Assembly (NCBI GenBank): GCA_041675005.1
Contig: JBAYUQ010000003.1
Location: 124,001 to 188,000 of the forward strand
DNA length: 64,000 bases
Origin: PGYR01 sp041675005
Lineage (GTDB): Bacteria > Bacteroidota > Ignavibacteria > Kapaibacteriales > UBA2268
Direction of reading: 5' to 3'
In this document: piece after piece, positions 53,929 to 62,241 of the stretch
Position numbering within the stretch: the stretch's first letter is position 1
How the letters are laid out: the number at the start of each line of letters is the position of its first letter
Made by a program: the position numbers and the translations under genes
The notes under the pieces: model-generated
The model's input: the letters and a program-made list of their open reading frames with translations, nothing else
Told to the model about the DNA's origin: nothing
Databases searched by the model: none

Positions 53929-53948
53929 TACGAACTACACAGATGTTA

Positions 53949-55592
53949 TTACATCATGCCGCCCATTCCGCCCATGCCACCCATATCCGGATGACCGTGA
54001 CCGCCACCAGCATTCTCTTCTGGCTTCTCTACGATTGTTACTTCTGTTGTTAGTAATAGACCTGATACAGATGCAGCATTTTCCAATGCAACACGCGATA
54101 CCTTAGTTGGGTCGATTACACCAGACTCGATCAAATCTTCGAACTTATCAGTACGAGCATTGTAACCGAAAGCACCTGTGCCTTCTTTTACTCTGTTCAC
54201 TACTACCGATGCTTCGCCGCCGCAGTTAGTTACTATCTGACGCAATGGCTCTTCCAATGCACGTAGTACTATCTTAACGCCAGTTGCTTGATCCAAGTTC
54301 TCAGTCACTACGTTTTTCAAGTTATCCAAAGCACGGATGTATGCAACACCACCACCTGGTACTATACCTTCTTCGACAGCTGCACGAGTAGCGTGTAGAG
54401 CATCTTCTACTCTAGCTTTTTTCTCTTTCATCTCGATTTCAGTTGCTGCACCGATTTTGATTACAGCTACACCACCAGATAATTTCGCTAATCTTTCTTG
54501 CAATTTCTCTCTGTCGTAATCAGAAGTAGTTTTCTCAACTTGAGTTTTGATTTCGTTGATTCTACGTTTGATATCATCAGACGATCCAGCACCTTCTACT
54601 ATGATTGTGTTGTCTTTGTCTATTGTGATACGCTTAGCAGTACCCAATGAAGATATGTTAGCACCTTCTAGGTTGTAACCTTTCTCTTCTGAGATAACAG
54701 TACCACCAGTTAGAACAGCGATATCTTCTAGCATAGCTTTTCTTCTGTCACCGAAACCAGGTGCTTTAACAGCAGCGATTTTCAGTGTACCACGTAGCTT
54801 GTTAACTACCAAAGTAGCTAATGCTTCGCCTTCTAAATCTTCAGCAATGATTAGTAAAGAACGACCCGCTTGAGATACTTTTTCCAAGATAGGAAGTACA
54901 TCTTTGATAGCACCGATTTTCTTGTCGTAAATTAGGATATATGGATCTTCCAAAGCAGCTTCCATATTGTCAGTGTCAGTCACGAAGTAAGGAGATAAAT
55001 AACCTCTATCGAACTGCATACCTTCTACTGTGTCTAGTGAAGTTTCAGTTCCTTTCGCTTCTTCAACAGTGATAACACCGTCTTTACCAACTTTTTCCAT
55101 CGCTTCTGCGATTAGGTTACCGATAGTATCATCGTTGTTAGCAGAGATAGTACCCACTTGAGCTATCTCTTTAGTGCCTTCTACGTTACGAGACATAGCT
55201 TTTAGAGCTGCCTTGATTTCGATAACTGCTAGGTCGATACCACGTTTCAAATCCATAGGATTAGCGCCAGCAGTAACGTTTTTCAAGCCCTCACGGTAGA
55301 TAGCTTGAGCCAAAACTGTAGCCGTAGTAGTACCATCACCAGCTACGTCCGAAGTTCTAGATGATACTTCACGTACCATGTTAGCACCCAAATTCTCTAC
55401 TGGATCTTCTAATTCAATTTCTTTTGCAACAGTAACACCATCTTTAGTAACAGTCGGTGCACCGAATTTTTTATATATAATAACGTTACGACCCTTTGGG
55501 CCCAATGTAACTTTCACAGCATTAGCCAGTTTATCTACACCTGCTTTCAGCTGTTGTCTTGCTTTCATGTCAAAATCAATGATTTTAGCCAT
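53949..55592 (-). CDS. groL: Chaperonin GroEL (Hsp60)
   Basis: 547 residues. Starts MAKIIDFDMKARQQLKAGVDKLANAVKVTLGPKGRNVII and includes VAGDGTTTATVLAQAI, VKAPGFGDRRKAMLEDIAVLTGG and the Gly/Met-rich tail ending GGMGGMGGMM. ATP-driven folding chamber with GroES. It follows groES by 29 bases and is controlled by the upstream CIRCE element. Confidence 0.98.
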   Translation of the reverse strand: MAKIIDFDMKARQQLKAGVDKLANAVKVTLGPKGRNVIIYKKFGAPTVTKDGVTVAKEIELEDPVENLGANMVREVSSRTSDVAGDGTTTATVLAQAIYREGLKNVTAGANPMDLKRGIDLAVIEIKAALKAMSRNVEGTKEIAQVGTISANNDDTIGNLIAEAMEKVGKDGVITVEEAKGTETSLDTVEGMQFDRGYLSPYFVTDTDNMEAALEDPYILIYDKKIGAIKDVLPILEKVSQAGRSLLIIAEDLEGEALATLVVNKLRGTLKIAAVKAPGFGDRRKAMLEDIAVLTGGTVISEEKGYNLEGANISSLGTAKRITIDKDNTIIVEGAGSSDDIKRRINEIKTQVEKTTSDYDREKLQERLAKLSGGVAVIKIGAATEIEMKEKKARVEDALHATRAAVEEGIVPGGGVAYIRALDNLKNVVTENLDQATGVKIVLRALEEPLRQIVTNCGGEASVVVNRVKEGTGAFGYNARTDKFEDLIESGVIDPTKVSRVALENAASVSGLLLTTEVTIVEKPEENAGGGHGHPDMGGMGGMGGMM

Positions 55593-55621
55593 ATTATAAA
55601 ACTCCTAAATTTTTATTTTTG

Positions 55622-55909
55622 TTATGAAATAATCGCGTAGATATCACTCTCACGCATTATTAGTAAATCTTCGCCATCAACTTGCACTTCCGTTCCGCCA
55701 TACTTACCGTATAGAACTTGGTCGCCTTGCTTCACAGCAAGAGGTAATACTTTACCATCTTCGTTGATTTTGCCATTTCCAACAGCTACTATAGTACCTT
55801 CTTGTGGTTTTTCTTTAGCTGTGTCTGGTATTATGATACCGCCAGCAGTTTTTTCTACTGCCGCTTGTGGGCGAACTAACACCCTGTCGTGTAATGGAGT
55901 TAAAGCCAT
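55622..55909 (-). CDS. groS: Co-chaperonin GroES
   Basis: 95 residues: LTPLHDRVLVRPQAAVEKTAGGIIIPDTAKEKPQEGTIVAVGNG, with the mobile loop intact, and LLIMRESDIYAII at the end. Forms the heptameric lid of GroEL. First gene of the operon; the CIRCE element begins 56 bases upstream. Confidence 0.97.
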   Translation of the reverse strand: MALTPLHDRVLVRPQAAVEKTAGGIIIPDTAKEKPQEGTIVAVGNGKINEDGKVLPLAVKQGDQVLYGKYGGTEVQVDGEDLLIMRESDIYAIIS

Positions 55910-55964
55910 ATTATATAACCTCCGAATAACATATTAAATTTATAAAAATTGATTTTTAAAACAA

Positions 55965-55991
55965 TTAGCACTCTTGTCATCAGAGTGCTAA
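55965..55991 (-). promoter_or_regulatory. CIRCE operator (HrcA binding site)
   Basis: TTAGCACTC-N9-GAGTGCTAA is a perfect match to the CIRCE consensus, located in the groES leader. The repressor HrcA is encoded at 22332-23390. Confidence 0.97.
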
Positions 55992-55999
55992 CAAAAGTA
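55992..55999 (-). promoter_or_regulatory. groES -7 promoter box
   Basis: On the minus strand this reads TACTTTTG, matching TAnnTTTG, and directly abuts the CIRCE operator, so HrcA binding would block transcription start. Confidence 0.55.
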
Positions 56000-56157
56000 C
56001 GAAAATGGGCTCGATTTGTTGTAAAAAATTATTTTATAAAGGTTGGGGGGGGATTCCTAATAAAAAAAGTTTGGCTCATGTAAAGTTCGAACTTGTAAAA
56101 TAATTATTTAATCTTTACTTTTATAATCAGTATCAATCCATAATCAAAACTATTTAG

Positions 56158-57039
56158 ATGAAAGCAAAACCATTCTTAAAATGGGCAGGTGGTAAAACCC
56201 AATTAATTGAAGACATAAAAGGTCAGATTCCTTCAAGTGTTACTAGTAAATCTTTTACTTTTATAGAGCCATTTGTAGGTAGTGGAGCAGTTCTATTTTG
56301 GATTTTACAATCTCACCCAAATATCAAAAAAGCTGTAATAAATGACATTAATACTGATTTGACTAACTGTTATTTTACAATTAAAGATAATGTATTAGAT
56401 TTAATCGAAATGTTAGAATTCTGGGAATCAGAGTATCATTCCATTTCTAATGATGATGTAAAGAAGAAAGAATATTACTACCAAAAAAGAAAATTATTTA
56501 ATACTAGAGTTTCACATCAGACATTACAAAGTGCCTTATTCATTTTTCTAAATCGAACATGCTTTAACGGATTATATAGAGTTAATAGAAATAATGAATT
56601 TAATGTGCCTATTGGCAGCTATAAAAAACCTCAAATATGTAATAAACCCAACCTATTAGCTGTATCTAAGTTGTTGAAGAATGTAATTATATTAAATGGT
56701 GATTACTCTGATACTCTGGCATACTCTAGTGAAAACACCCTATTCTATCTAGATCCTCCTTATAAGCCATTGAGTAATACATCAAGTTTCAATTCTTATG
56801 CAAAAGACGAATTTGGTGATTTAGAACAAATAAGACTTAAGCACTTCTGTGACACACTTAACGAGAATGGTCATCAATGGATTCTGAGCAATTCTGATGT
56901 CAAAGGTAAAGATCCCAAAGATGAATTTTTTGATGATCTTTATTCGGATTTCAAAATCAACAGAGTATCAGCAAGGAGAAGTATAAATGCTAACCCAAGC
57001 AAAAGAGGTAAATTGACTGAATTATTAATTACTAATTAG
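56158..57039 (+). CDS. D12-class adenine methyltransferase, DpnM/Dam-like
   Basis: 293 residues. FLKWAGGKTQL (6-16), motif I FVGSGAVLF (39-47), FLNRTCFNGLYRVNRNNEFNVPIG (130-153) and the catalytic DPPY (199-202). This alpha-class arrangement is that of Dam and M.DpnII (m6A, usually in GATC). It is followed 3 bases later by a DpnII-type endonuclease, as in classical type II systems. The island is visibly more AT-rich than groEL next door, suggesting transfer. Confidence 0.9.
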   Translation: MKAKPFLKWAGGKTQLIEDIKGQIPSSVTSKSFTFIEPFVGSGAVLFWILQSHPNIKKAVINDINTDLTNCYFTIKDNVLDLIEMLEFWESEYHSISNDDVKKKEYYYQKRKLFNTRVSHQTLQSALFIFLNRTCFNGLYRVNRNNEFNVPIGSYKKPQICNKPNLLAVSKLLKNVIILNGDYSDTLAYSSENTLFYLDPPYKPLSNTSSFNSYAKDEFGDLEQIRLKHFCDTLNENGHQWILSNSDVKGKDPKDEFFDDLYSDFKINRVSARRSINANPSKRGKLTELLITN

Positions 57040-57042
57040 AAA

Positions 57043-57963
57043 ATGAAAAAGATAAAAAAAATTCTAAACATAAATTCAAATGACAAACTTTTTGAATTCT
57101 TTATTGACACTTTAAAAGTAAAAGGAATCACCCAGTGGAGTTATTTTGTTGACTGGGAAAAAGTGTATAAAACTATAGAGAAATATGAATTAGAACTTAA
57201 TATCTTAAATGTACTTATAGGTAAAGATGAAATAAAAAAAAAATTAACCGATATTATACATAATTATCCAAAAGTCGTTGATGCTATCCCATTATTACTT
57301 GCAATTAGATATAAGAAAAAGAAAGATCAAAAAATTGATATTCTCTCTGATCTTGAAACATTAGAGTATGATCATTTTGACTTATCTATAAATAAACCAA
57401 ACGAAAAGGAAGCTGAAAAAATAGCAGAATTTTTTGTTAAATCTGGTTTAGGAAAGTTGGCTGGAGACAAAAAGATAAAGAATTTTGTTGATTACGCTAC
57501 TGGCGTTGAAGTTGGAATAGGAAGTAATGGAAGGAAGAACAGAAGCGGTCATCAAATGGAAAATACCGTTGAATCATACATAAAACGAATTTGTATTGAT
57601 CTAAAAATTGATTATTTAAAAGAAGCAAACGCTAAAGCAATTAGAAACCACTGGGATATAGATATAAAATTAGATAAATCTTCCCGAAGATTAGATTATG
57701 TAATTAATAAGAATGGGAAGTTGTTTTTCATTGAAGTAAACTTTTATGGAGGTGGTGGTTCTAAATTAAAATCTACTGCTGGGGAATATATAAGAATCAA
57801 TGAATATTGGAACAATCAAAATATCGAGTTCATTTGGATTACAGATGGTGCAGGATGGCTAAAAACACAAAAACCACTTAGAGAATATTTTGATAAAGCT
57901 GATTATTTACTTAATCTTGAAATGCTAAAACTGGGAGTTTTAAAGGGAATTTTAAAACCATAA
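57043..57963 (+). CDS. DpnII-type restriction endonuclease
   Basis: 306 residues. GIGSNGRKNRSGHQMENTVESYI (158-180) and the nuclease core RRLDYVINKNGKLFFIEVNFYGGGGSKL (215-242) match R.DpnII/MboI enzymes; the active-site pattern is D218 and E231-V-N233, ExN as in that family. Then EFIWITDGAGWLKT. Expected to cut unmethylated GATC, protected by the upstream methylase. The two genes form a tight operon. Confidence 0.88.
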   Translation: MKKIKKILNINSNDKLFEFFIDTLKVKGITQWSYFVDWEKVYKTIEKYELELNILNVLIGKDEIKKKLTDIIHNYPKVVDAIPLLLAIRYKKKKDQKIDILSDLETLEYDHFDLSINKPNEKEAEKIAEFFVKSGLGKLAGDKKIKNFVDYATGVEVGIGSNGRKNRSGHQMENTVESYIKRICIDLKIDYLKEANAKAIRNHWDIDIKLDKSSRRLDYVINKNGKLFFIEVNFYGGGGSKLKSTAGEYIRINEYWNNQNIEFIWITDGAGWLKTQKPLREYFDKADYLLNLEMLKLGVLKGILKP

Positions 57964-57993
57964 AAATAGATTAAAGTTTAACTAAGAGATGCT

Positions 57994-58515
57994 TTATTCC
58001 AAACCAAGCTCTTCGAGTGGTATTTCATCTATGAAATACCTACAACTAACGCTTTCAATATAATCAAATACATCTTTATTCCTTGGGTTTTGAAACCAAT
58101 TATTTAATACATAATAATATTCTACACTACTAATTTCAAGTTGGGCAAATAACTTTATATATTGTTTTTTCTTGAAATCACATGTCTGTAATTTTTCATC
58201 AACAGAACCTGAGCCAGCTTGATATTTTTTTTCGATTATATAAATTTTATCTTTGACTAAAAGCACACCGTCAGGAAGTAATTTCCTTGAAATTATTTTT
58301 TTATAGTCAATACAGTTAGGTATTAGAAGTTGTTTATATAGGCCGTGTTTTTCATAATATTCAGCAACTAGTTTATTATTCTTATAGACTTTATTTTGTT
58401 CAACTGTAAAATGTGGGTGCTTGTTGAGAGCTTCTAATAAATGAGTTCTCCCTTCAAATTCTAAGCCGTTTAGATTGGCATTTGCACCACCACCGACTTT
58501 GTTATGAATTCTCAT
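57994..58515 (-). CDS. PD-(D/E)XK nuclease-like protein
   Basis: 173 residues. The opening has NKVGGGANANLNGLEFEGRTHLLEAL. The core P81-D82-GVLLVKDKIYII-E95-K-K97 then YQAGSGSVDEKLQTCDFKKKQY fits a PD-(D/E)XK nuclease. The family is found beside restriction-modification genes. It overlaps the MutH-like gene by 4 bases and so may act as its partner subunit; which of the two carries cutting activity is unknown. Confidence 0.65.
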   Translation of the reverse strand: MRIHNKVGGGANANLNGLEFEGRTHLLEALNKHPHFTVEQNKVYKNNKLVAEYYEKHGLYKQLLIPNCIDYKKIISRKLLPDGVLLVKDKIYIIEKKYQAGSGSVDEKLQTCDFKKKQYIKLFAQLEISSVEYYYVLNNWFQNPRNKDVFDYIESVSCRYFIDEIPLEELGLE

Positions 58516-59162
58516 AAATTTCCTCCTGTTATAAATGACATAAACTGCGTTCTAAAATAGAATGCAAAATTTTTATTTGAAACATACCTTTCTAATTCTT
58601 TTGAGTAGATAGGATTGTAAGGTTTAGAATCCTTTGTTCTAATCTGTAAGAATTCCCCATTAGTTGTATGAATATTTTGATCACCACTCTGGATTGAATC
58701 TCGAATTCCTTTCTTGATTCTATTAAAATCATCTTCAAGAACGATTTTTAAGTTTTCATTGAAGCTTAAGTCGATTTGTATTGGATTTAGAAAATACCAT
58801 TCAGATGGATTACTAGATGTTTTTACAACAGGTACGTAAAGAAGACGGTTTATTTTATGAAATATCCAACTATCAGAAAATAGTAAATCAGAGTCTAAAA
58901 GCTCATCAAAACGTGAAGATATTTGGCTAATATACATAGTTTCTAGTGGCTTTCCATTTTCATTACACTTATTAGTTTTTAATTCCCCATCTTCAAAATC
59001 AATTAAATTTGAGCTTGCTGGTAACTTAATTAATTTCTCTAATAATAATCCTGTCAGCCCTTTCACTCTAATTATATTCTCCATATCGGACACTTCAAAT
59101 ATTTCAGAGAAAGGTTTTCTTGTGTATTTTTCTATTGTATCTTTTGCCTCAACCAATTTCAT
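58512..59162 (-). CDS. MutH/Sau3AI-like endonuclease
   Basis: 216 residues. VKGLTGLLLEKLIKL (33-47) followed by D55-F-E-D-G-E60-L-K62-T is the MutH/Sau3AI signature: E42, D55, E60 and K62 correspond to the metal-binding residues, though the loop between D and E is shorter than in MutH. Proteins of this family recognise GATC. It overlaps the regulator gene by 14 bases and the PD-(D/E)XK gene by 4, making a three-gene transcript. MutH and MutL partners are not nearby, so a restriction role is likely. Confidence 0.72.
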   Translation of the reverse strand: MKLVEAKDTIEKYTRKPFSEIFEVSDMENIIRVKGLTGLLLEKLIKLPASSNLIDFEDGELKTNKCNENGKPLETMYISQISSRFDELLDSDLLFSDSWIFHKINRLLYVPVVKTSSNPSEWYFLNPIQIDLSFNENLKIVLEDDFNRIKKGIRDSIQSGDQNIHTTNGEFLQIRTKDSKPYNPIYSKELERYVSNKNFAFYFRTQFMSFITGGNL

Positions 59163-59370
59163 TAAACAAAACCCCTATTTTTATATTTAATGTATTGCAA
59201 AGCTGTTCTATGTTTTTCAATGAAATATTTCTCTCACCTCTTTCTATCATTCCTATATATGTTCTATGAAAACCTGATTTCTCAGCTAGTAGCTCTTGAC
59301 TCCATTTTCTTTCAAGGCGATACTCTTTGACTTTTTGTCCAAATTGTATTAATATATCTTTCTGTTTCAT
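59149..59370 (-). CDS. XRE-family controller (C) protein
   Basis: 73 residues, nearly all helix-turn-helix: FGQKVKEYRLERKWSQELLAEKSGFHRTYIGMIERGERNISLKNIEQLCNTL. The size and sequence are those of restriction-modification controller proteins, which delay endonuclease expression. It leads the transcript for the MutH-like and PD-(D/E)XK genes and is divergent from the methylase at 59447. Confidence 0.85.
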   Translation of the reverse strand: MKQKDILIQFGQKVKEYRLERKWSQELLAEKSGFHRTYIGMIERGERNISLKNIEQLCNTLNIKIGVLFNEIG

Positions 59371-59400
59371 GTCACAAATTCATTCTTTTTTAGAAAATAA

Positions 59401-59419
59401 GCTACATACAATTAGTAGC
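59401..59419. promoter_or_regulatory. Candidate C-box
   Basis: GCTAC-N9-GTAGC inverted repeat in the 76-base gap between the controller gene and the methylase. Position and symmetry suit a binding site for the controller protein. Confidence 0.4.
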
Positions 59420-59446
59420 AATTGTTTTTTTTGTTATATTTGTAGA

Positions 59447-60304
59447 ATGATTACCCCCTATTACATATCAAATGATAAGAGTTTCTATCTCCTTCATGGC
59501 GATAGTTTTGATCTTATTCCGGAATTGAAGCCAGTATATAATATGGTTTTTGCTGATCCGCCTTATTTTCTCTCTAATGATGGTCTATCTATTCAGAATG
59601 GTAAACTTGTTTCAGTTAACAAAGGCGAGTGGGATAAAGATAAGGGAGGTGATTTTATAAATGACTTCAATCGTGAGTGGTTATCCAAAGTCAGACAAGT
59701 TATGAAAGATGATGCTACAATTTGGATTAGTGGTACCCTACATAATATCTTTAGCATTGGTCAACTTCTCACAGAACTTGATTTCAAAATCCTCAATATA
59801 ATTACTTGGCAGAAGACAAATCCACCTCCTAATTTTTCTTGTCGGTATTTTACATTTTCTACAGAGCAAATTATTTGGGCAAGGAAAAGTAAAAAAGTTC
59901 CTCATTATTATAATTATGATTTGATGAAGAAGATAAATGGAGATAAACAAATGCAAGATGTCTGGACTTTACCCGCGATTAGTCCATGGGAAAAGTCATG
60001 TAAAAAGCATCCAACACAGAAACCACTTTCTGTATTAACTAGATTAATACTTGCCTCTACTAAACGTAATGATTGGATTTTAGATCCATTTACAGGTAGT
60101 AGCACAACTGGTATAGCAGCAAATCTTACTAATAGAAAATTTCTAGGTATTGACCAAGAAAGTGAATTTCTAGAAATAAGCAAATGCAGAAAATTAGAAA
60201 TAGAAAATGTCATAAAAGCTGAAGAATATAGAAGTAAGATTAGTGGTTTTAAAAACAAAGCTGAGTTATCAGATTATCTAAAATCTGAATCATTATCCAA
60301 GTAA
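59447..60304 (+). CDS. Beta-class DNA methyltransferase, DpnA-like
   Basis: The frame opens at 59327, but the ATG at 59447 starts the conserved sequence (ITPYYISNDKSFYLLHGDSF), giving 285 residues. DPPY (37-40) comes first, then GEWDKDKGGDF and TWQKTNPPPNFSCRYFTFSTEQIIWA, and late motif I DPFTGSSTTG: the beta-class order. It closely resembles DpnA, the second GATC methylase of DpnII systems that also modifies single-stranded DNA. It is separated from dpnM-dpnII-type genes by the reverse-strand cassette. Confidence 0.85.
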   Translation: MITPYYISNDKSFYLLHGDSFDLIPELKPVYNMVFADPPYFLSNDGLSIQNGKLVSVNKGEWDKDKGGDFINDFNREWLSKVRQVMKDDATIWISGTLHNIFSIGQLLTELDFKILNIITWQKTNPPPNFSCRYFTFSTEQIIWARKSKKVPHYYNYDLMKKINGDKQMQDVWTLPAISPWEKSCKKHPTQKPLSVLTRLILASTKRNDWILDPFTGSSTTGIAANLTNRKFLGIDQESEFLEISKCRKLEIENVIKAEEYRSKISGFKNKAELSDYLKSESLSK

Positions 60305-60368
60305 ATCAACCGTGAAACCCCTAATAACAATCCTAATAATCCTAAACATAGTAGTCCTGCTGGGGCGT

Positions 60369-60404
60369 TGAGACTGCCACGTCCATTGAAGTCATCGCAG
60401 TGAC
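60369..60404 (-). repeat. Dispersed intergenic element, second type, copy 1
   Basis: On the minus strand: GTCACTGCGA, a variable core, then TGGCAGTCTCA. A second copy is at 63701-63735. The rest of 60305-60509 shows nothing recognisable. Confidence 0.55.
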
Positions 60405-60509
60405 ATAGAATTGTGCACCGCCATTCGCTAGTACTGTGAACAGGGTGTAATAACAATTCCCACAACCCCCTAAGAACGTTAGAGGGCTGCAAGGATACAA
60501 TCTTAACTA

Positions 60510-61895
60510 TTATTTCAATCGCTCGAATTTGGCTTGGAAGAAGCGGAGATACTTCGGTTCGTAAACCATTTTCAATCCTTTTATTCTCTTTCTTCTGTCA
60601 TAGACCATAGCTACAGATTCGGCTACTACGTCCATGTGGGCTTGCGTATATACTCTACGAGGTAATGTGAACCGCACTAGCTCTAACTTAGGGTAGTAGT
60701 TCTCGCCGTTGGCTTTTCTACCAGCTGAGACTACTCCTCTTTCCATAGTACGTACACCTGAGTCTAGGTATATCTCACCTGCGAGCGTTTGCGCTGGGAA
60801 TTCATCTTGAGTTAGATGTGGCAAAAACGCTTTAGCATCTACGAAAATACCGTGTCCACCTATTGGTTTTACTATCGGAACACCGTAATCGCTCATCTTA
60901 GCACCAAGGTATTCTACCTGACCTACACGAGCTTTCTGGTGGAAATCGTTCACACTTTCTTTGATACCTACGGCTATAGCTTCCATATCTCTACCAGCTA
61001 GGCCACCGTAAGTGTGTAACCCTTCGTAAACTACTACTAGGTTTCTTGCTTCTTCGAATACGTCCCAATCGTTCACAGCTAGGAAACCACCTATATTCAC
61101 AAGTGCATCTTTCTTCGCACTCATAGTAGCACCATCTGTTAGCGAGCAGATTTCAAATACAATATCCTTGATTTTGGAATTCTCGTAGCCCTTTTCTCTT
61201 TGTTGTATGAAGTATGCATTCTCTGCAACTCGCGTCATATCTAATATGATTTTGATGCCATGCTTTTGCGTGTAAGCACGTAGCTCTTTTAGGTTAGCTA
61301 TACTTATCGGTTGACCGCCAGCCATATTCACAGTAGTAGCTACACAAACGTAAGGGATTTTCGCGGCACCGTGTTTTTTGACTAAAGTATCAAGTTTCGA
61401 TATATCTATATTTCCTTTGAACTCGAATAGATTGTTCGGGTCGTGTGCTTCATCTATGATAATATCTACGAATTTACCACCTGCTAATTCTTGGTGCAAT
61501 CTGGTAGTAGTGAAGTACATATTACCCGGTACTATATCGCCCTTTTTGATAAGGATTTTTGATAATATATTCTCGGCACCCCTTCCTTGGTGAGTAGGTA
61601 TTATATACGAATACCCATAGTATTTCTTTATAGCGTCTTCGAATTTGTAATAGCTTTTACTCCCTGCATAGGCCTCGTCACCAGTCATGAACGCGCCCCA
61701 TTGTCTATCACTCATCGAGTTAGTGCCACTGTCTGTAAGCAAATCAATATACACATCGTCTGACCTAAGCAGGAATGTGTTGAACCCAGCTTCTTTTAGT
61801 GCTTTTGAGCGTTGAGCTCTTGTTGTCATTTTGAGCAACTCTACCATCTTCATTTTGTATGGTTCAGCCCATGATTTTTTAGTCAGTTTTGCCAT
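60510..61895 (-). CDS. Tyrosine phenol-lyase/tryptophanase family beta-eliminating lyase
   Basis: 461 residues, PLP-dependent. LLTDSGTNSMSDRQW, MTGDEAYAGSKSYY, PTHQGRGAEN, AGGQPIS and the PLP lysine in MSAKKDALVNIGG (K261/K262). NMYFTTTR (125-132) and GVRTMERGVVSAGR match tyrosine phenol-lyase better than tryptophanase, which has GIR-x-x-E-I-G. Expected product: phenol (or indole), pyruvate and ammonia from the aromatic amino acid. No permease or TnaC-like leader is seen beside it. Confidence 0.82.
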   Translation of the reverse strand: MAKLTKKSWAEPYKMKMVELLKMTTRAQRSKALKEAGFNTFLLRSDDVYIDLLTDSGTNSMSDRQWGAFMTGDEAYAGSKSYYKFEDAIKKYYGYSYIIPTHQGRGAENILSKILIKKGDIVPGNMYFTTTRLHQELAGGKFVDIIIDEAHDPNNLFEFKGNIDISKLDTLVKKHGAAKIPYVCVATTVNMAGGQPISIANLKELRAYTQKHGIKIILDMTRVAENAYFIQQREKGYENSKIKDIVFEICSLTDGATMSAKKDALVNIGGFLAVNDWDVFEEARNLVVVYEGLHTYGGLAGRDMEAIAVGIKESVNDFHQKARVGQVEYLGAKMSDYGVPIVKPIGGHGIFVDAKAFLPHLTQDEFPAQTLAGEIYLDSGVRTMERGVVSAGRKANGENYYPKLELVRFTLPRRVYTQAHMDVVAESVAMVYDRRKRIKGLKMVYEPKYLRFFQAKFERLK

Positions 61896-62241
61896 GATAC
61901 TATCTACTTATTATATTTATGAATAGTTGTTTTATACTAAGTTAAATACTGATAACTAACTCATTAAAGTTCAGTTTATAAACATAAACATACATTTTGT
62001 CAGAATCAGAATTTCCAAATATACAAATAATCTTTAAACAAAAAGATAAAATATTCTTTTATCTGCAAATGTAATTCGCCATTTGTTTCTGCTAAAGAGC
62101 AAAAAATAGAAATACATTAAAAAAATTGATAATGATAAAATATTAATATTTTACTAATACTTAATTCTTTATATTAGTACTTAATTATAATCACGTTGAA
62201 AAAAAATAGAAAAATTAAGTAATATAGACCTCATAAATGGG
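61896..62241. promoter_or_regulatory. AT-rich region between lyase and sigma factor genes
   Basis: About 345 bases between divergent genes. CAAATATA at 62016-62023 (minus strand TATATTTG) is a candidate -7 box for the lyase. AGATAAAA-TATTC-TTTTATCT at 62044-62064 is a perfect hairpin or operator. The right end holds a run of eight A that matters for the sigma factor start. Confidence 0.45.
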
